64,000 nucleotides of DNA, from contig CM022376.1 in NCBI GenBank assembly GCA_011800155.1, positions 744,001 to 808,000 on the forward strand. The letters are read 5' to 3'. Shown piece after piece: positions 32,825 to 45,012 of this stretch (position 1 is the stretch's first letter; each line of letters opens with the position of its first letter). A model generated the notes under the pieces. That model saw only the letters and a list, made by a program, of their open reading frames with translations, was not told the origin of the DNA and did no database searches. A program made the translations under genes and the position numbers. The DNA is from Flammulina velutipes. Its lineage: Eukaryota > Basidiomycota > Agaricomycetes > Agaricales > Physalacriaceae.

Positions 32825-34029
32825 CTACTCCGTTCTCTGCCTCTTGACGTTATCTTCCTCCTTCCCGCCATCATCCTCGTGCGCCCTCTTTTTCCCCGCC
32901 TCATTCTCCGCCCTCAACCTCGCCACCCGTTCCTCCTCCCACATCCGCCTCATCTCCTCCAGCTGCGCCTGGAGGTCCCCCATCGCCTGGTCCATCAGCA
33001 GCTTCTCCAAAGTCCACTTTTCGATATTCCTCGCCTCGTTCTCCTTCAAATGATGGATGTACTGCACCGCCCGAGACAAAATCGCACCCTTTGCCTTCTC
33101 GCCAGAACCGTTGGGCACGATCCGGCCGAGCTCATTTATGCCTTCGTTGATGTTGCCTCGGCGGCGTCGTTCAACTTCTTTCTGTGGCGGCGTCAGATGG
33201 CAGGTTCACTGGGCGAGGTGAAAGAGAAAGACGTACGTGATTGTCTTTTCTTTGTCTCGTCCATTCGTCGCTTCCCATAGCGGCTCCGTTCTTGGATCGT
33301 CTGCCCCCGAGGGTTTGCGAAGGAGTTATCGGTGGCATCTTGCCTGGAGGGGACTGGCTCTCTCCATCGCTGTCCTCTTCTGCTTCTTGAGCTGCCGAAT
33401 TTGGTTGATGCTGGGAGCTGGGTGGTCCGCTTGGATGCGTCGACGGTCCGGGATCGCTCATTCCCGCTGATGGAAATGCAGCTGGGATGAATTGATGTTG
33501 CTGTCGTGGCTGTTGTTGCTGTTGCTGTTGCTGTTGTTGCTGGGCGGCTTGCTGGAGAGCGACATTGTTGATGATCTGCTGTAGGTCACCTTTGTGTTGC
33601 TCGACACCGCCGCCAACCTAATATAAAGATAGACAATCAGCATTTTATCGAGCAGTGGACGTCACATGAGGAGGAGGGCAGAGGCGGAAGCACGATCACG
33701 TGTGGCGTCTACGAGAGCGGGAAAGGGAATGGATGGAAAGGAAAGGCGCATAAGGGGCCTTGTGGGTCCAAAGATACGAGATGGTAGCAGAGGAGATTGG
33801 CAGAATTTGGTGTATGATCTGGGCGGACATGGCGGGCGCTACGAATGGAATAACATACCTTTGCTATGCCTGGTGGCAGACTGGCTATCAGCGCCAGAAG
33901 CTGCGACCTATCGAGGCCAATTCCAGGGATAACACTGTCTGGATTACCGGCAGAGCCAGGCGTAGAATGTGGTGGTGCAGACGGCTGCGCTGTTGTCGAG
34001 GATTCGGTGCTCGTCGTCGCTGGGGCCAT
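32825..34029 (-). CDS. bHLH transcription factor, Cbf1-like
   Basis: 302 residues from exons 33859-34029, 33237-33617, 32825-33181. The basic helix-loop-helix is assembled across the last intron: RKDNH joined to KEVERRRRGNINEGINELG, loop with PNGSGEKAKGAIL, second helix RAVQYIHHLKENEARNIEKW, then a leucine-zipper-like helix (LEKLLMDQAMGDLQAQLEEM) and an acidic/basic tail. The His, Glu and Arg residues of the basic region predict binding to an E-box CACGTG. The segment NIEKWTLEKLL is very close to yeast Cbf1, which binds centromere CDE I and sulfur-gene promoters. The N-terminal half is Ser/Pro-rich and holds a 12-residue glutamine run (about 33507-33542). Expected in the nucleus. Confidence 0.92.
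33507..33542 (-). repeat. CAA/CAG repeat coding for polyglutamine
   Basis: Mixed CAA/CAG codons give twelve consecutive glutamines in the bHLH protein. Likely length-variable. Confidence 0.8.
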
Positions 34030-34729
34030 AGGGAAGGAATAAAGTGCGTTTTCTGGAGGAAATCATCGTCAGCGTCGTCGTCGACGAATTTCATCCGACA
34101 GCAGAGATAAGTCGTCGGCCTGTCACTCACAAGAGGATAGTTTGTACGCAGCGGAGGGTCGAGTGGGTATGAAAGGTCGCTTAAAAGGTCGTCTTTGTCG
34201 TCGGCGGTGTCGTCGAGCTCGCTATCTGCGACGATGAGCAAGGACTATTTGATAACAGGCGCGGGGGTGGTGACTTGGGGGAAGCCGTCACATGGGAATC
34301 ACGCCTTTTTTCTTATGGTCTGTGAGACGCAAGACCCCGAAACTGATAGTGTTCCCACGCCCCATTTTGCTCCAAGACATTAGGTAATGTACACTTGTTG
34401 GCCTTTTTTATCGCGCCACACTCAGTAGATGTTCATAAGTTATAGTGATTTTACACTTCCTGCAGCATCCAGAGATTTCAGGACAGAGAAGAATCGAAAG
34501 TAGAAATAACACAGGCCCGAGGTGTCCGGGGTCCTTCTTTGGCTCAGCCACCACATGCCGAGCCGCCACAATGAACCATTCAGTTCAGAATACTGATACT
34601 CAGCTGACCGTTCTTGTGTTTCTTGCGCAGCCTCGAGGCAAACGGGCATTCCGAATGCTACAACTAGTGTGTTTGAGTGGTGCGATTAGTGTCATTAAAT
34701 ACCGTACTTAAGTTGTATATGATCTACGT
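34030..34729. other. Intergenic, no gene recognised
   Basis: Promoter side of the bHLH gene and 3' flank of the OXA1-type gene. An acidic minus-strand frame (33888-34241) has no ATG start and does not join the bHLH frame. A GCGCCACA motif is at 34413. Confidence 0.5.
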
Positions 34730-36029
34730 CTACTTGGTTATCCGTCGGACAGGTTGTGTCGACAATGGCCGGGGAACTTCAGGAGGGGGTATAGGAGGGA
34801 GACCGACGGCCCTACGAATACTCGGAATCTGGAGAATCACCGACTGTGCCAGGTGCACAGCAGAGAATGTAAACATCGATACGACCACAGCCTATCATGA
34901 AGATAAGAAAGTGAGCAAAGCATGGGCAGAGGGTTCCGACATACCGATGGAAGGTTAAACCAATAGACACACATGTAAGACAACGGTGGTCCAATGTACG
35001 ACATGACACGTAGAATGATCACACCCGGAGCGTTAGGCGGCTGTTCCCTAATTGCCACCTGTGGTCGCGTTAAAACTTTGAATGGGCACTAGTCGTTCCA
35101 GCTCACCTGCGATTGGACAAGAATCATACTCGCGAGGGCAGCCGTGAAAAAGGACGGTGGCACCACAGTCAAATCCGGCATCCAAGAGACCCCGCTCTGT
35201 GTGAGCTGCACGATATGCTTCTCACACATCGCTTGAATCCCGAGGAACGCTGAGAGCGTCACGGTCATCTGCGAAATCGGTCCTCCGAACATATATCTCG
35301 GGCGCGCGCCAGACTTGTCCCTCAATGCCTTTTGCTCGTATAACGTAGCCAGCATTGCGTCTTTGTCACCAGCCGCTCGCGCAGCAGATTGCCGCGCCTG
35401 GATCTCCTTCATTTCTGGAGCGATGGCCGCCATTTTGACATTCTCTTTCGCGGACAGGACAAGGAGGGGGGCAATGACAACGCGGGCGAGGGTTCCGCCA
35501 ACGACGATGGTCCAGAACCATGGAAGACCGGTGGAGACGTTTAGATATTCGAGGAAGGCTTGGTAGATACCAGCGGGTGTGGAACCTGCGAGGCCTTGGG
35601 CTGCCAGATCACCGATTTGCAGTGGTGGGATAAGAGTGTCTGCGGGGATGGCGTTGACGAGGGTATCCAGAGCCTCTGTCGGAGATGTGGGTGCTGCCGC
35701 GTCGACAATGACCGAGTCAAGTAGAGGTTCAACAGTGGGAGCGGGAGCGGTCAATGTATCGCTTGGCGGAGCAGATTTGTTGAACGGCCACAGAGAAAAT
35801 GCACGCCCTGCAGATGGCGCCAGTAGACATGGGGGTAGCCTGGTGGATGTAGGCTGGATGACGTTGAATTTACGGGTGTCGAAGTAGAGAAAGTAGACGC
35901 ACCCTGCTTAGACGAGATGTAAAAACATGACGGCTAAACAAATGGTAAGTCAGCCTTCAAGTTCGGATGAAGATTCGCGAAGGCTCACCTTGCTGGGCGC
36001 AGACGCAATAAAGGAGCGGCCCTCTGCAT
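34730..36029 (-). CDS. Mitochondrial membrane insertase, OXA1/YidC family, copy 1
   Basis: Inserts proteins into the inner mitochondrial membrane. Exons 35989-36029, 35107-35839, 34945-35058, 34730-34891; 349 residues. The 41-nt first exon encodes MQRAAPLLRLRPA, an Arg-rich presequence joined to RLPPCLLAPSAGRAF. The core has the family hallmark GLPWFWTIVVGGTLARVVIAPLLV, a charged loop (EMKEIQARQSAARAAGDKD), SGARPRYMF, and further hydrophobic helices in the small last exons. There is no long positively charged ribosome-binding tail, so it could be the Cox18/Oxa2 type, which handles cytochrome oxidase subunit 2, as well as Oxa1 proper. Intron positions in the C-terminal part are the same as in the second gene at 55755. 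Confidence 0.88.
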
Positions 36030-36170
36030 AGCTCTACAACGACGGCGCGTCCAAGTCGCGAAAATATTCTATCACGTCGTGGTTGCGTACAAGGCCGGCC
36101 GGCATTTCCCGCGTAATAAAACTCACGCCCACGTGCACGCATGGTTCCTTGTTACTTACTTGGACTGACC
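36030..36170. promoter_or_regulatory. Short bidirectional promoter
   Basis: Only 141 bp separate the divergent OXA1-type and F-box start codons. GC-rich, with no TATA box seen. Confidence 0.5.
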
Positions 36171-37959
36171 ATGGCCACAATTCGTGAGTTTTGCATACTG
36201 ATTGCGCTAATGCTTGCTAAATGATACTATAGACTCCCAGGATTCATGTATAGACCACATTGTGCCATCTTACACGCTCTCCTCCATCCAACCTCTTCGC
36301 GATCATCCGTCTGTCGGTAAACTCACCAAAACCAACGATGTTCCCACAGCGGAGCAGGAGAGGATTCTTCGCGATATGATATCTGATCTCAAGACGCGTT
36401 TGGACCATGCCAATACATCGACAGAAAGGCTAAAAGCTGTTCGGGCGGAATTGAACAGACGGATCGATGACCAGCTTGACCTCCTCGAGAGGGAAAGTGG
36501 CGCCTTGAGACTGGCCATTAGCGACCGAAGCGCCGTCCTTGCCGTTACCCCTATGCGTCGTCTGCCCTCAGAACTCCTTGTCCATATATTTTCTTATGCA
36601 GTCACCTTTCCTGGCATCCAAACCTTCTACTACAACAATTTCCCCCGAAAGGCCTGGTGTCGCTTCAAACCCATCGATAACGCGCTATGGAGCGTGGAGC
36701 TAGTGTGTCGACGGTGGAGACACGAGCTACTAGCTTGCCCCCAACTCTGGTCGTCCGTGACCATCGTTATCAACGACGATACCATGAACCTCTCTTATCT
36801 ATCGAGAATTGGGGAGCATCTCAGCCGGGCAGGACTTTCGCAACTCTCTATATGCATTGCCGTTTGCCATGACCAGTTCAGCGAATATCGCAGTGCATTG
36901 CGGATGGAGCATTTAACTGCACTGTTGCTTCCTGTGGCATCCCGCATACAAGGACTGGACCTGGCCCTTCCTCCCCATATGATAGCCACCTTCCTTCCCC
37001 TCCGCTTCCGCTTCCGGTCACTTAAGTGGCTGAAGATCCTCAATCCACTTTCTCAGCGCAGAGCGGAGCTGCCTTCCCAGTCGACGGGGTTGACAGTCTT
37101 CGACTCTTGTCCTCTTATACGCACATTGGAACTCGATGGCATTGACATCGTCACGGAAATGTTTGATTTACCATGGGAATGTCTCACGACACTCAGTATG
37201 ACGAGCACTTCGCGCCTTGGTCCAATTATACCCAACCCCATCGAGGCTATATGCATCCTCTCCGTGGCGCGCAGATTGGAGAAGTGCAGTCTCCGCCTTG
37301 AGTTTTGTAGCTCGCCGGAGGAGCTGGATATGTTACCATCTATCCCCACCAATATCGTTGATTTGACAGTTTGTGGCGGGGACCTAACTCTTCGTCAGCT
37401 TATCGGAAAAATAACGTGTCCGATGTTGGACATCTTGAGCGTCACGCGAGAGGGCTGGCTACCTGGAGTCGGAGACGACCATAACAGCGGGGAAGAGACA
37501 TTCAGCCTACTCATCGCGACTGTGCGCCAGTGGCGATGCCAGCTAACCGAGTTTACTTACCTCGGCGGGACCATCAATGCTCTGGACGTCACAGCTCTCC
37601 TCAACCAGTGTCCCACGCTCGACTATCTCTCGTTATGGGATGTTGTTTTTGACATTGACGAAATGCTTCTAGCGCTGATTTTTAAGCCAACCGTCCCGCC
37701 TTCCGCAGGATCTCTTACCACACTTCAACTCCGGGTGTTCCTGCCCGAAGCTCGCGTCTTCTCCGTGGATAACTTTGTTTTGATGGTGGAATCGCGGCTC
37801 AATCTACAGGATGTTCTACTCCAGTGCACGTTGGGTCAGAGAGATGATACGGAACTGAAGCAGGCGTTCGAGAATGTGGCGCGTAGGTTGAAATATAGAG
37901 TTGACGACGGATTTTACCTGACTACGACCGCTGAGCAGGCGACGTGGAAGATGAACTAG
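36171..37959 (+). CDS. F-box protein with coiled-coil N-terminus
   Basis: Predicted substrate adaptor of an SCF ubiquitin ligase. A 13-nt first exon (36171-36183, ATG in CCATGG context) joins 36233-37959. The N-terminus has a coiled coil (residues about 50-95: EQERILRDMISDLKTRLDHA...), then the F-box (MRRLPSELLVHIFSYAV ... WSVELVCRRWRHELLACPQLWSSV), followed by a leucine-rich-repeat-like C-terminus of about 400 residues. The coiled coil plus F-box layout is one of the largest expanded families in Agaricomycetes, and these usually have no known substrate. Starting at the second exon ATG (36214) would require reading through the intron, so the short exon is preferred. Confidence 0.85.
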
Positions 37960-38908
37960 ATATTAATCGCATCCCCCAAGCCCACAACCATTTTGCTTGT
38001 GTGGCGCATTTGTTTTGCCGATCGAATCCAACGCCGGACACCCGTCTTCCCGCGGATGTTTTACATCTACTGACATCATCAGCGATATACACCCAGGCGC
38101 ATCGCGACAATATAGCTTCAATATAGCACCTTGGTACCGCAAGACTGGAGGCCGAGCCCCACATTCTTTTCCTGGACGATCTGATGCTTCTTGCTCTTGC
38201 CAACCCTTGGTTCATTTTGTCTAAATGAACACCCTAGCTTGCTTTTACGGTCGATAGCAGCTCGCATCTCGCTCACCTTCAAAAAGGTCCTTCGTTCCTG
38301 GTTCCGGTCGGTACGCGGTCTGCAGGGCAGTCAGATTACTGCTACTATTGCTGACTATCAATCAGATTCTCAAGGAAATGTGTGGCGTCCGTAATCCGAC
38401 CACTACGCAATTCCTGTATTCGACCGCTTACGGGGAAGCTTGCGTGCATTCAATTATGGCCCCTCCTGGCGACCCGGAGATGATTGAATGGTATTGTTGT
38501 CCTACCCTGTATTCTGTCATCTCCATCGGCGACAATGGCTCTTGAAGCTGGTATACCTTGGGATATACTAATGGGTCCTGGGTCCTTGATGCAAAGATAT
38601 CTGGAAGGTTCTATCTCAGCGCCGGCGGCGGTTACGCACTTCCGTGTTGTCTGAACCTCAACGTTTCACCGCCGTCGCCTTTCTGCTTCGCTTTTGGTAA
38701 TCTCATTTCGCGGAAAGGAATCTTTGCCATGTCGCCCAGCCATCGTCGAACCGTGATGCTTCTCCGAAGCGTACACACGTCAACCCCAGCCTGAGCCTCG
38801 TCAAATTCTCCATCAAAATGGCTAACAGGTCCAAGATTAGATCTGCTCCGGGGACGATATAACACTTCATAAACGCTGTGTTCAATTCCTGTTCTTCTTT
38901 TCGACACT
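37960..38908. other. Intergenic, no gene recognised
   Basis: Nearly 950 bp between two plus-strand genes. Fragments near 38130-38220 (HILFLDDLMLLALANPW) look protein-like but stop frames follow; possibly a gene relic. TGTGGCGY motifs occur at 38000 and 38381. Confidence 0.4.
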
Positions 38909-40144
38909 ATGGCCATCGAGAAACATACCACGACGACTACCAGGACGCTCACTCTCCCTGACTTACCTGCTTACTGGCCCTTCAAATCCGCACCCGTTCT
39001 TCCTCTGGATGAGATCGTAGCAGAGTCCAACGCCTGGGTGGCGAGCTACTCGCCATTCCATCCCAAAGCCCAAGCTGCGTTCTTCAAATGCAAATTTGGA
39101 TCCTGCGCGTGGCTGGTCTATCCCCGTATCACGGATCGTGCACATCTCCGAGCAGCTGTCGACTTGATGAGTTTGTACTACGTTATTGACCTCTACACCG
39201 ATGAGGAGGACGCGCACACCGCTAGCGAACGATGCGATATGGTGATGGATGCTTTCAGGTATGTCACAGCGGCCTCGACCTTCAATATGATTTATCTCAC
39301 GCACGTCCGCACAGAAATCCGCATGGTGATTTCGCGCCTGATAATATTCTAGGCCGCATGACGAAAGAGTGAGTTCGTTTCGTTGGACTTGTTGTCGGGC
39401 CCCGTTGACATGGGATAGTTTCTGGTTACGCGCCCTCGAAGATGCCCATATAACGGCCTCGACGGCTCGCAGATTTCTATCGCACTTCGAGCATTTCCTG
39501 GATGGTGTCCGACAACAAGCAGCGGATCGGGATGATAATCGTATTCGCTCAGTAGAGGACTACATGACAGTGCGGAGAGGGACAGGCGCCGTACGGTCAT
39601 GTTTCGACTTCTGCCTCGTTCAGAAAGACCTCCCGGACGAACTATACGAGCATCCCAATCTCGACCGGCTTATACTTCTGGCCGAAGAAGTGATTATATA
39701 CACCAACGTGAGTCGCCATGTTCTGTTGCGCCTATGGGTCCACACAAAGCTTTGTGCTTCTAAATCTATCCACATTCTATCTGTCTCTTCTGACCGTCTG
39801 GATTGGACTAACGGTGGTTATAGGATATCTACTCGTATCCAGTAGAGTCTCGCTCCAGCGATCCCAACCACAACCTCGTTTCCGTCCTCATGCACGAACG
39901 GGGCCTCTCAGCGCAGGAAGCTGTAGACCATATTGGGGAGCGGTTCAAGCAATTAACGGGCGAGTTCATGTTGACCATGATGCATCTCCCGGAGCTGCCA
40001 GAATCTGTACGGACCACTTATGCTGAGTTTGTTTTGGATATCGCGGTATGGGTGGAGGGACATACGCAATGGTCGTTCGTCAGCGAGCGGTATTTCGGGA
40101 AGAAGGGGATGGAGGTGAGGGAGAAGAAGATAGTTGAATACTGA
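38909..40144 (+). CDS. Class I sesquiterpene synthase
   Basis: Cyclises farnesyl diphosphate to a sesquiterpene hydrocarbon using three Mg2+ ions. Exons 38909-39258, 39315-39368, 39419-39707, 39824-40144; 337 residues, typical for basidiomycete enzymes of the Cop group. The aspartate-rich first metal motif lies in YYVIDLYTDEEDA (Asp at about residue 92, with acidic residues following). The second metal motif NDIYSYPVE (N-D-x-x-S-x-x-x-E) is completed across intron 3 and is fully canonical. A conserved RY pair (SERYFG) occurs near the end. No signal peptide; cytosolic. No P450, transporter or regulator typical of a terpene cluster lies next to it, so the product may be released directly or modified by genes elsewhere. 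Confidence 0.94.
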
Positions 40145-40468
40145 TGATCATGACGCTTTGATAAAGATGGGGAAGAATATGTATGATTAGATATACCATA
40201 ACCTTCGGAAGCTCAAATAAGTAGTGTGTTTGTGAGTTATGTGGCGCTCCGGTCGGACGTTGAATGTTGAATAGCAACTCCGGGCTTGAATTCAATAGTC
40301 AATGAAGATTTACCCTAGGTTAGCGCTAGTGAACCTGCTCGGACCCATCAGAATTCATTGATCATCGAGGAACACGGACACGTACTCTCCGCCGATCCTG
40401 CGCACGCCCCGCCATGTATGCTATAAGTACTCACGGGGAAGCTCCAAAGATTCCCAAGAACCGCCGGC
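40145..40468. other. Intergenic, no gene recognised
   Basis: About 320 bp; 3' flank of the terpene synthase and promoter of the next gene, with a TGTGGCGC motif at 40240. Confidence 0.5.
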
Positions 40469-41245
40469 ATGCTTTCTCGTCTTTTCCTCGCTGCTTCCAC
40501 CTCGGCCTTCTTCTGTACCCAAACTGTGGCGCATTTCTTGGATCAGAAATGCAGTCCTGGCTTCGGTCTGATTTCCGGGCTGCATGTCACGAACTTGCAG
40601 TACGATGTCCCGGCACAGCTGTTTATTGACAGGACTAAGAACTGGTTCGATTATACTTGGTGTGTGAGTGGTCTTCTCCCTTGGTCTAGATGTGTTCCCG
40701 CTGAATGGCTGTCATCCTTAGCTCGGGGTGAATATAACGAAGACCACTGGGGAGGAGAATATCGTTGGCGCGACGCGCACCGGATTCTGGCCTGCAGTCC
40801 TGGGCGGGCATCCGTTTGCTGGCGAAGAGCTTGTGGATTATGATATCGGTCCCGACTATCTCGACATGGGATGGAAGTGGGTCGTCCAGCCCGAGCCAGA
40901 TATCTTTCCGATTGGCGACAAGGCCGTCAAGCTTGGGGAATACTACCAGAAGCTCCAGATCTCCAGCATTTGCGAGGGGCGGGCTACGCAGATACATTTT
41001 ATGTCGCAGTCCTGCAGCGACTATCCGGATATCATGTATAATGTGGTGGAGAACACCGATATGATGATGTATGGGCAGATGGCAGCGGAGTTCGGAGCGA
41101 ATGTGTTCGGGGGAAGTTGTAGGCAGTGGACGGAGAGAGGTATGTGTTTGACTTGTGATTTCGGGCACGTTGGCTAATATATAGTCGAACAGTAGCTGAC
41201 CAGGAGGAGACAGCAGAGGCTGGTCGCGCGCAGGATGAGCTCTGA
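40469..41245 (+). CDS. Secreted protein of unknown function
   Basis: 221 residues from exons 40469-40663, 40722-41139, 41193-41245. A clear signal peptide (LFLAASTSAFFCTQTVA) precedes a domain with conserved-looking aromatic and Cys residues (KCSPGFGLI, NWFDYTWC, ICEGRATQIHFMSQSC). Trp/Tyr/Asp-rich segments (DYDIGPDYLDMGWKWVV) suggest a beta-rich fold. The C-terminus is short and hydrophilic. I recognise no family. It shares the strand with the sesquiterpene synthase 320 bp upstream, but a link in function is not shown. All splice phases agree (0 and 1). Confidence 0.7.
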
Positions 41246-41463
41246 TTATGGTGTATATGATTTCTGCATCTCGCAAAACAAATGTTTACTATTACAATGT
41301 AACTGTTCGGGGAGCTATGGCCCAACATGATTGTAAAGACGATGGATGATAGTACAGTGATTGTTAGTTTCGTTGGGATATTGACATTATGAGGTATGTA
41401 TGGAGCATCGTGGGGGAAGATACAGCAAGATAGCAATAGTGACTTGGATCTTAGTAGTAAAAC

Positions 41464-41985
41464 TCACAGCGATACGACGGGAGGCCGGTAGTGATGCGTC
41501 GAGGATCTGAAGAAGAGCGACAGAAAATTGTGGTCTGCCTGAGTGCTCATTTCTTTGACCTGTTTCTCGATGGAACTGGTGAAATCGGAAATGCTGCCTT
41601 CCTTGCGATTGGGGAAGGAGCCCCGCTCATAAAGAGCGTCAAGGACTGCGATTATCCACGTCCGGCAGGTGAGTCCGTTGGCGCGATTCTGGTCGACCGA
41701 GGCGTGACTGGTGAAGACGGTTCGACAGAGGTCGAGGAAATCGGGAGAAGGGTGGTAGTCATTGATCTTGTAATAGCCAAGCACTGCACTGTTACCGGTG
41801 CTAGATGAGGGCGATATGACCTGGGCACCGTAGGTTTCTGCGTAGGGCTGTCCGGAGACCTGGTACCAGTGGTGGCGCACAGCTCTCATGTTGTCATCGG
41901 TAAGAACGATGGCCCAGTGGAAAGCGCCAGACGCCAGTTGGACGGTGCATATGTACATGGAGTTGCATTCCAGAGAGACGTGCAT
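41464..41985 (-). CDS. Hypothetical protein with His...Cys pattern
   Basis: Single-exon gene of 173 residues with a true ATG at 41985. The patterns AFHWAIVLTDD and, later, GLTCRTWIIAVLDAL recall the HW...C..W layout of fungal DUF7770-like and papain-fold (NlpC/P60-like) proteins, in which His and Cys can be catalytic. This is a resemblance by eye only. No signal peptide or membrane helix. It points away from the Na+/H+ exchanger gene (320 bp), so both may share the spacer as promoter. Confidence 0.55.
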   Translation of the reverse strand: MHVSLECNSMYICTVQLASGAFHWAIVLTDDNMRAVRHHWYQVSGQPYAETYGAQVISPSSSTGNSAVLGYYKINDYHPSPDFLDLCRTVFTSHASVDQNRANGLTCRTWIIAVLDALYERGSFPNRKEGSISDFTSSIEKQVKEMSTQADHNFLSLFFRSSTHHYRPPVVSL

Positions 41986-42308
41986 TCTGGTGAGTTGGTT
42001 ATTGGAATGTTGGGGGGCAGCGTCAGATTGACTTGCATGTTATAAACCAATCGCGTCTTATTGTCCTCGGATCTTTGTACCCCGTTACTGGACCCTTCTA
42101 AGACAGTCAATCTATGAAAACAATGAACGGATAAGTGCAATTTCCAACAATACTGAACAAAACGCGTACTTGACCGTTTGGGGAAGGATCCAATGTCATT
42201 GATTATGTCAGCATCCCACCTTCCTTTCCGGCCACCACTTGCCCCGCCCTCCTCGACGTCGACAACGTCGGCAGCAGCGAGCAGCCCGTCGGTCAAGCGT
42301 CGTCCACG
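41986..42308. promoter_or_regulatory. Divergent promoter region
   Basis: 323 bp between the ATGs of the hypothetical gene and the exchanger. Its plus strand is open in the exchanger frame (from about 42180) but without an ATG, so ATG 42309 is kept as start. Confidence 0.45.
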
Positions 42309-44529
42309 ATGCCTATACATATTGGATCTCCAACCCTCACGTCGCTGGCAACGTCGCAGTCGCCCGTACCTATCGTCGAAGACGAAGAGTTCTACTCCTC
42401 TTGGTCGTTGTTCCTTGTCTGCTTGCTGCTTGTACTCTCTCTATGGACGTCCTATTATCTGCAAATAAAAAGAATAAGAGCCGTACACGAGACGCTCGTG
42501 TCTATTCTCGCTGGAATGGCTGTCGGTTTGATTATACGGCTGGCGCCTGGAACCATGATTAGGGAAATGTTGGTACGTGTAACCCTTCGCCGAGCTAGCT
42601 ATTACTGACGCGCTGTGCAGACATTCAAACACACCTTGTTCTTCAATTTGCTCTTGCCTCCAATCATCCTCAATTCGGGATATGAACTGAAACAGGTGCG
42701 TTGTACGACCCACCGCCTCCGTTCGCATGCTGACCTTGTCCGCAGGAGAACTTCTTCCGCAACTTTGGCTCCATTCTGACCTTTGCCTTCCTCGGAACAC
42801 TCATATCTGCGGTTGGTGTAGGGTATGTATCTTTTTCGGTCCAAATGCCATGCAATTCATCACTTGCAGAACAGACTTCTCGTCTACATCTACTCCTTCC
42901 TTGGCCTAGAATCGCTCGATATCACTCTAATTGAATGCCTCATATTCGGATCCACGCTGTCCGCAACGGACCCGGTCACCATCCTGGCCATATTCAACCA
43001 GTACAAGGTCGACCCGAAACTCTACACCGTCATTTTTGGCGAGAGCTTGCTCAACGATGCTGTCAGTATCGTTATGTACGAGTGAGTGATTTTGGCCCAT
43101 CTCCCTGACCTGTCGTTGATTTTGTAGGACACTATCCCAATTCCACGGAACGGAGGTGTACATTTCATCCATCTTCCATGGTATCGGCATATTCTTGCTT
43201 TCCTTCAGCGTGTCTATGGCGCTTGGTGTCGCCTTCGGACTAGGAATGTCACTGCTTCTCAAACACTCCTCCCTCAATCTGTATCCAGGAATCGAGTCCT
43301 GTTTGGTCGCCCTATCTGCATATACATGTTACTTCTTCTCCAATGGCCTCTCCATGTCCGGCATCGTATCCCTTCTCTTCTGTGGCATAACGCTCAAACA
43401 TTACGCCTATCACACGATGTCCCGGCGGACCCAACGCTCCTCCAAATACATCTTCTCCACCTTAGCCCAGCTGTCTGAGAATTTTATCTTCATCTACCTC
43501 GGCTTATCGCTCTTCACCAGTGCCCCAACCAGCGAACCCGTAACGAGCTATGTCAAACCGTTGTTCATCACCATTACTACGGTAGCCGTGGTATTCACTC
43601 GTTATGCTGCCGTTTTCCCACTGTCGGAAGCGATCAACTTTTTCCACAAGCACGCAAGAGGGCAGCGTACGGAAGAGCTCCCTCACTCTTATCAAATGAT
43701 GCTCTTCTGGGCTGGTCTCCGCGGCGCTGTCGGTGTTGCGCTCGCGGCTGGGTTCAAGGGCGAGAACAGAGAAACGCTTCGCACAACTGTCCTAGTCGTC
43801 GTTGTGCTCACTGTCATCGTCTTTGGAGGAACGACCGCACGGATGCTGGAGATCCTCGGTATCCGCACAGGAGTCGAAGACGAGGCTGCCAGCAGCGACG
43901 AGGAGGAGGAGACCACTGTAGGAGGACGCAACAACTGGCTGAATAACCGACGCGCTTCCACAGGCTCTGGACGGTGGGGCCGCTATGCCGACGACGACGC
44001 GTCGACCTACCTGGTTCCGCAGAACCAAAGCTACGCGCAGAGGGCTGCGCAGGTTGGTTCTCATTACGTGCCGCGTTATAACCACCAGTCGACGACTCCT
44101 GCCGTATTCTCAGCATCTTCGTCTGACTCCCTGGACAGCGATGGGGGCGAAGTTTTACCGATGGCTACTACGTCGATGCAGCCTCCTATGTCTCCACGCT
44201 CACCTTCCCAGTCTAGCCCACAACCGACCGGGAGCATGCTTGGTGAAGATGGGAAGTGGTTCCAGGCACTTGATGAGCGGTACTTGTTACCCTTGTTCTC
44301 CAATGCTACTGCGAGTCGGACGTTCCATGCCCGGCGTGCGAGGAGAGGGATGAGCATACCTTCCGCTATGGATGAGGGGACGCCTGTGGAGAGTGAGGAC
44401 GATGCGCAGGAGGTAGATCTGAGTGCGACGAGGAGGCAGAGCCTTCCGGCCGTGGATGATAGTCGGCTAGAGAGAGGTCTTGCGAGTCCTATGTTGAGGA
44501 GTGCGAATTCTTCAGAACACTCGACGTAG
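42309..44529 (+). CDS. Sodium/proton exchanger, endosomal NHX/NHE type
   Basis: Exchanges Na+ or K+ for H+ across endosomal or vacuolar membranes. Exons 42309-42572, 42621-42695, 42746-42822, 42875-43081, 43128-44529; 674 residues. About a dozen transmembrane helices. Family signatures: [17 protein letters not shown] (amiloride-region motif), [32 protein letters not shown] with the paired acidic residues of transport, and [14 protein letters not shown]. The C-terminal 200 residues are cytosolic, acidic (SSDEEEET), and Ser/Pro-rich, probably regulatory. The motifs place it with yeast Nhx1 rather than plasma membrane Nha1. The fourth exon acceptor (GAACAG at 42869-42874) is chosen because the nearer upstream AG leads to a stop. 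Confidence 0.94.
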
Positions 44530-45012
44530 CTGCATTATTGTATTCATATGGAGTTGTCCTTAATAAAGAAATTTAGACAGTCCAAATGCCCCATTATCCC
44601 CACCACATAATCCAAGTAGTGGCGCTCTTTTCCCCTTGTAATAGTCTACCAATATGTCATCCTTTCGAAGCGCTTGTTCGTTGTGAGGCATTGGACATAA
44701 CCTTATTTACAGCATTGCGCCACACATTCCAGTTGACTGTTGCCGTGATGGTTTATGCTCTTATCGTGAGAAGTGACGGTACCGATTACAGCTTTCTTCT
44801 GATTCTCGTAATGTCCTTCTCCCGCGGATGAGTGAGGCTATCTCAGCATCCGTGACCTCAACAGAGGTAGAATCCAGATTGATGTATTGTGCCAAGGAAA
44901 ACAAACAGCATGTATGTACAGTGATACATTGACGTCTACAAGGGAAGAAAGGCAAGGAGAAATGTTAAAAGATACAAAGAGATGGTTCTACATATAAAAG
45001 AGAGATGATAGC
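44530..45012. other. Convergent intergenic
   Basis: About 480 bp between converging genes; no coding region supported. A GCGCCACA motif is at 44717. Confidence 0.5.

Noticed and set aside
33888..34241. Acidic N-terminal extension of the bHLH protein
   Set aside because: The frame lacks an ATG and cannot be joined in phase with the bHLH exon; ATG 34029 is sufficient.
38909..41245. Full terpene biosynthetic cluster
   Set aside because: No cytochrome P450, reductase, transporter or pathway regulator was found around the synthase.
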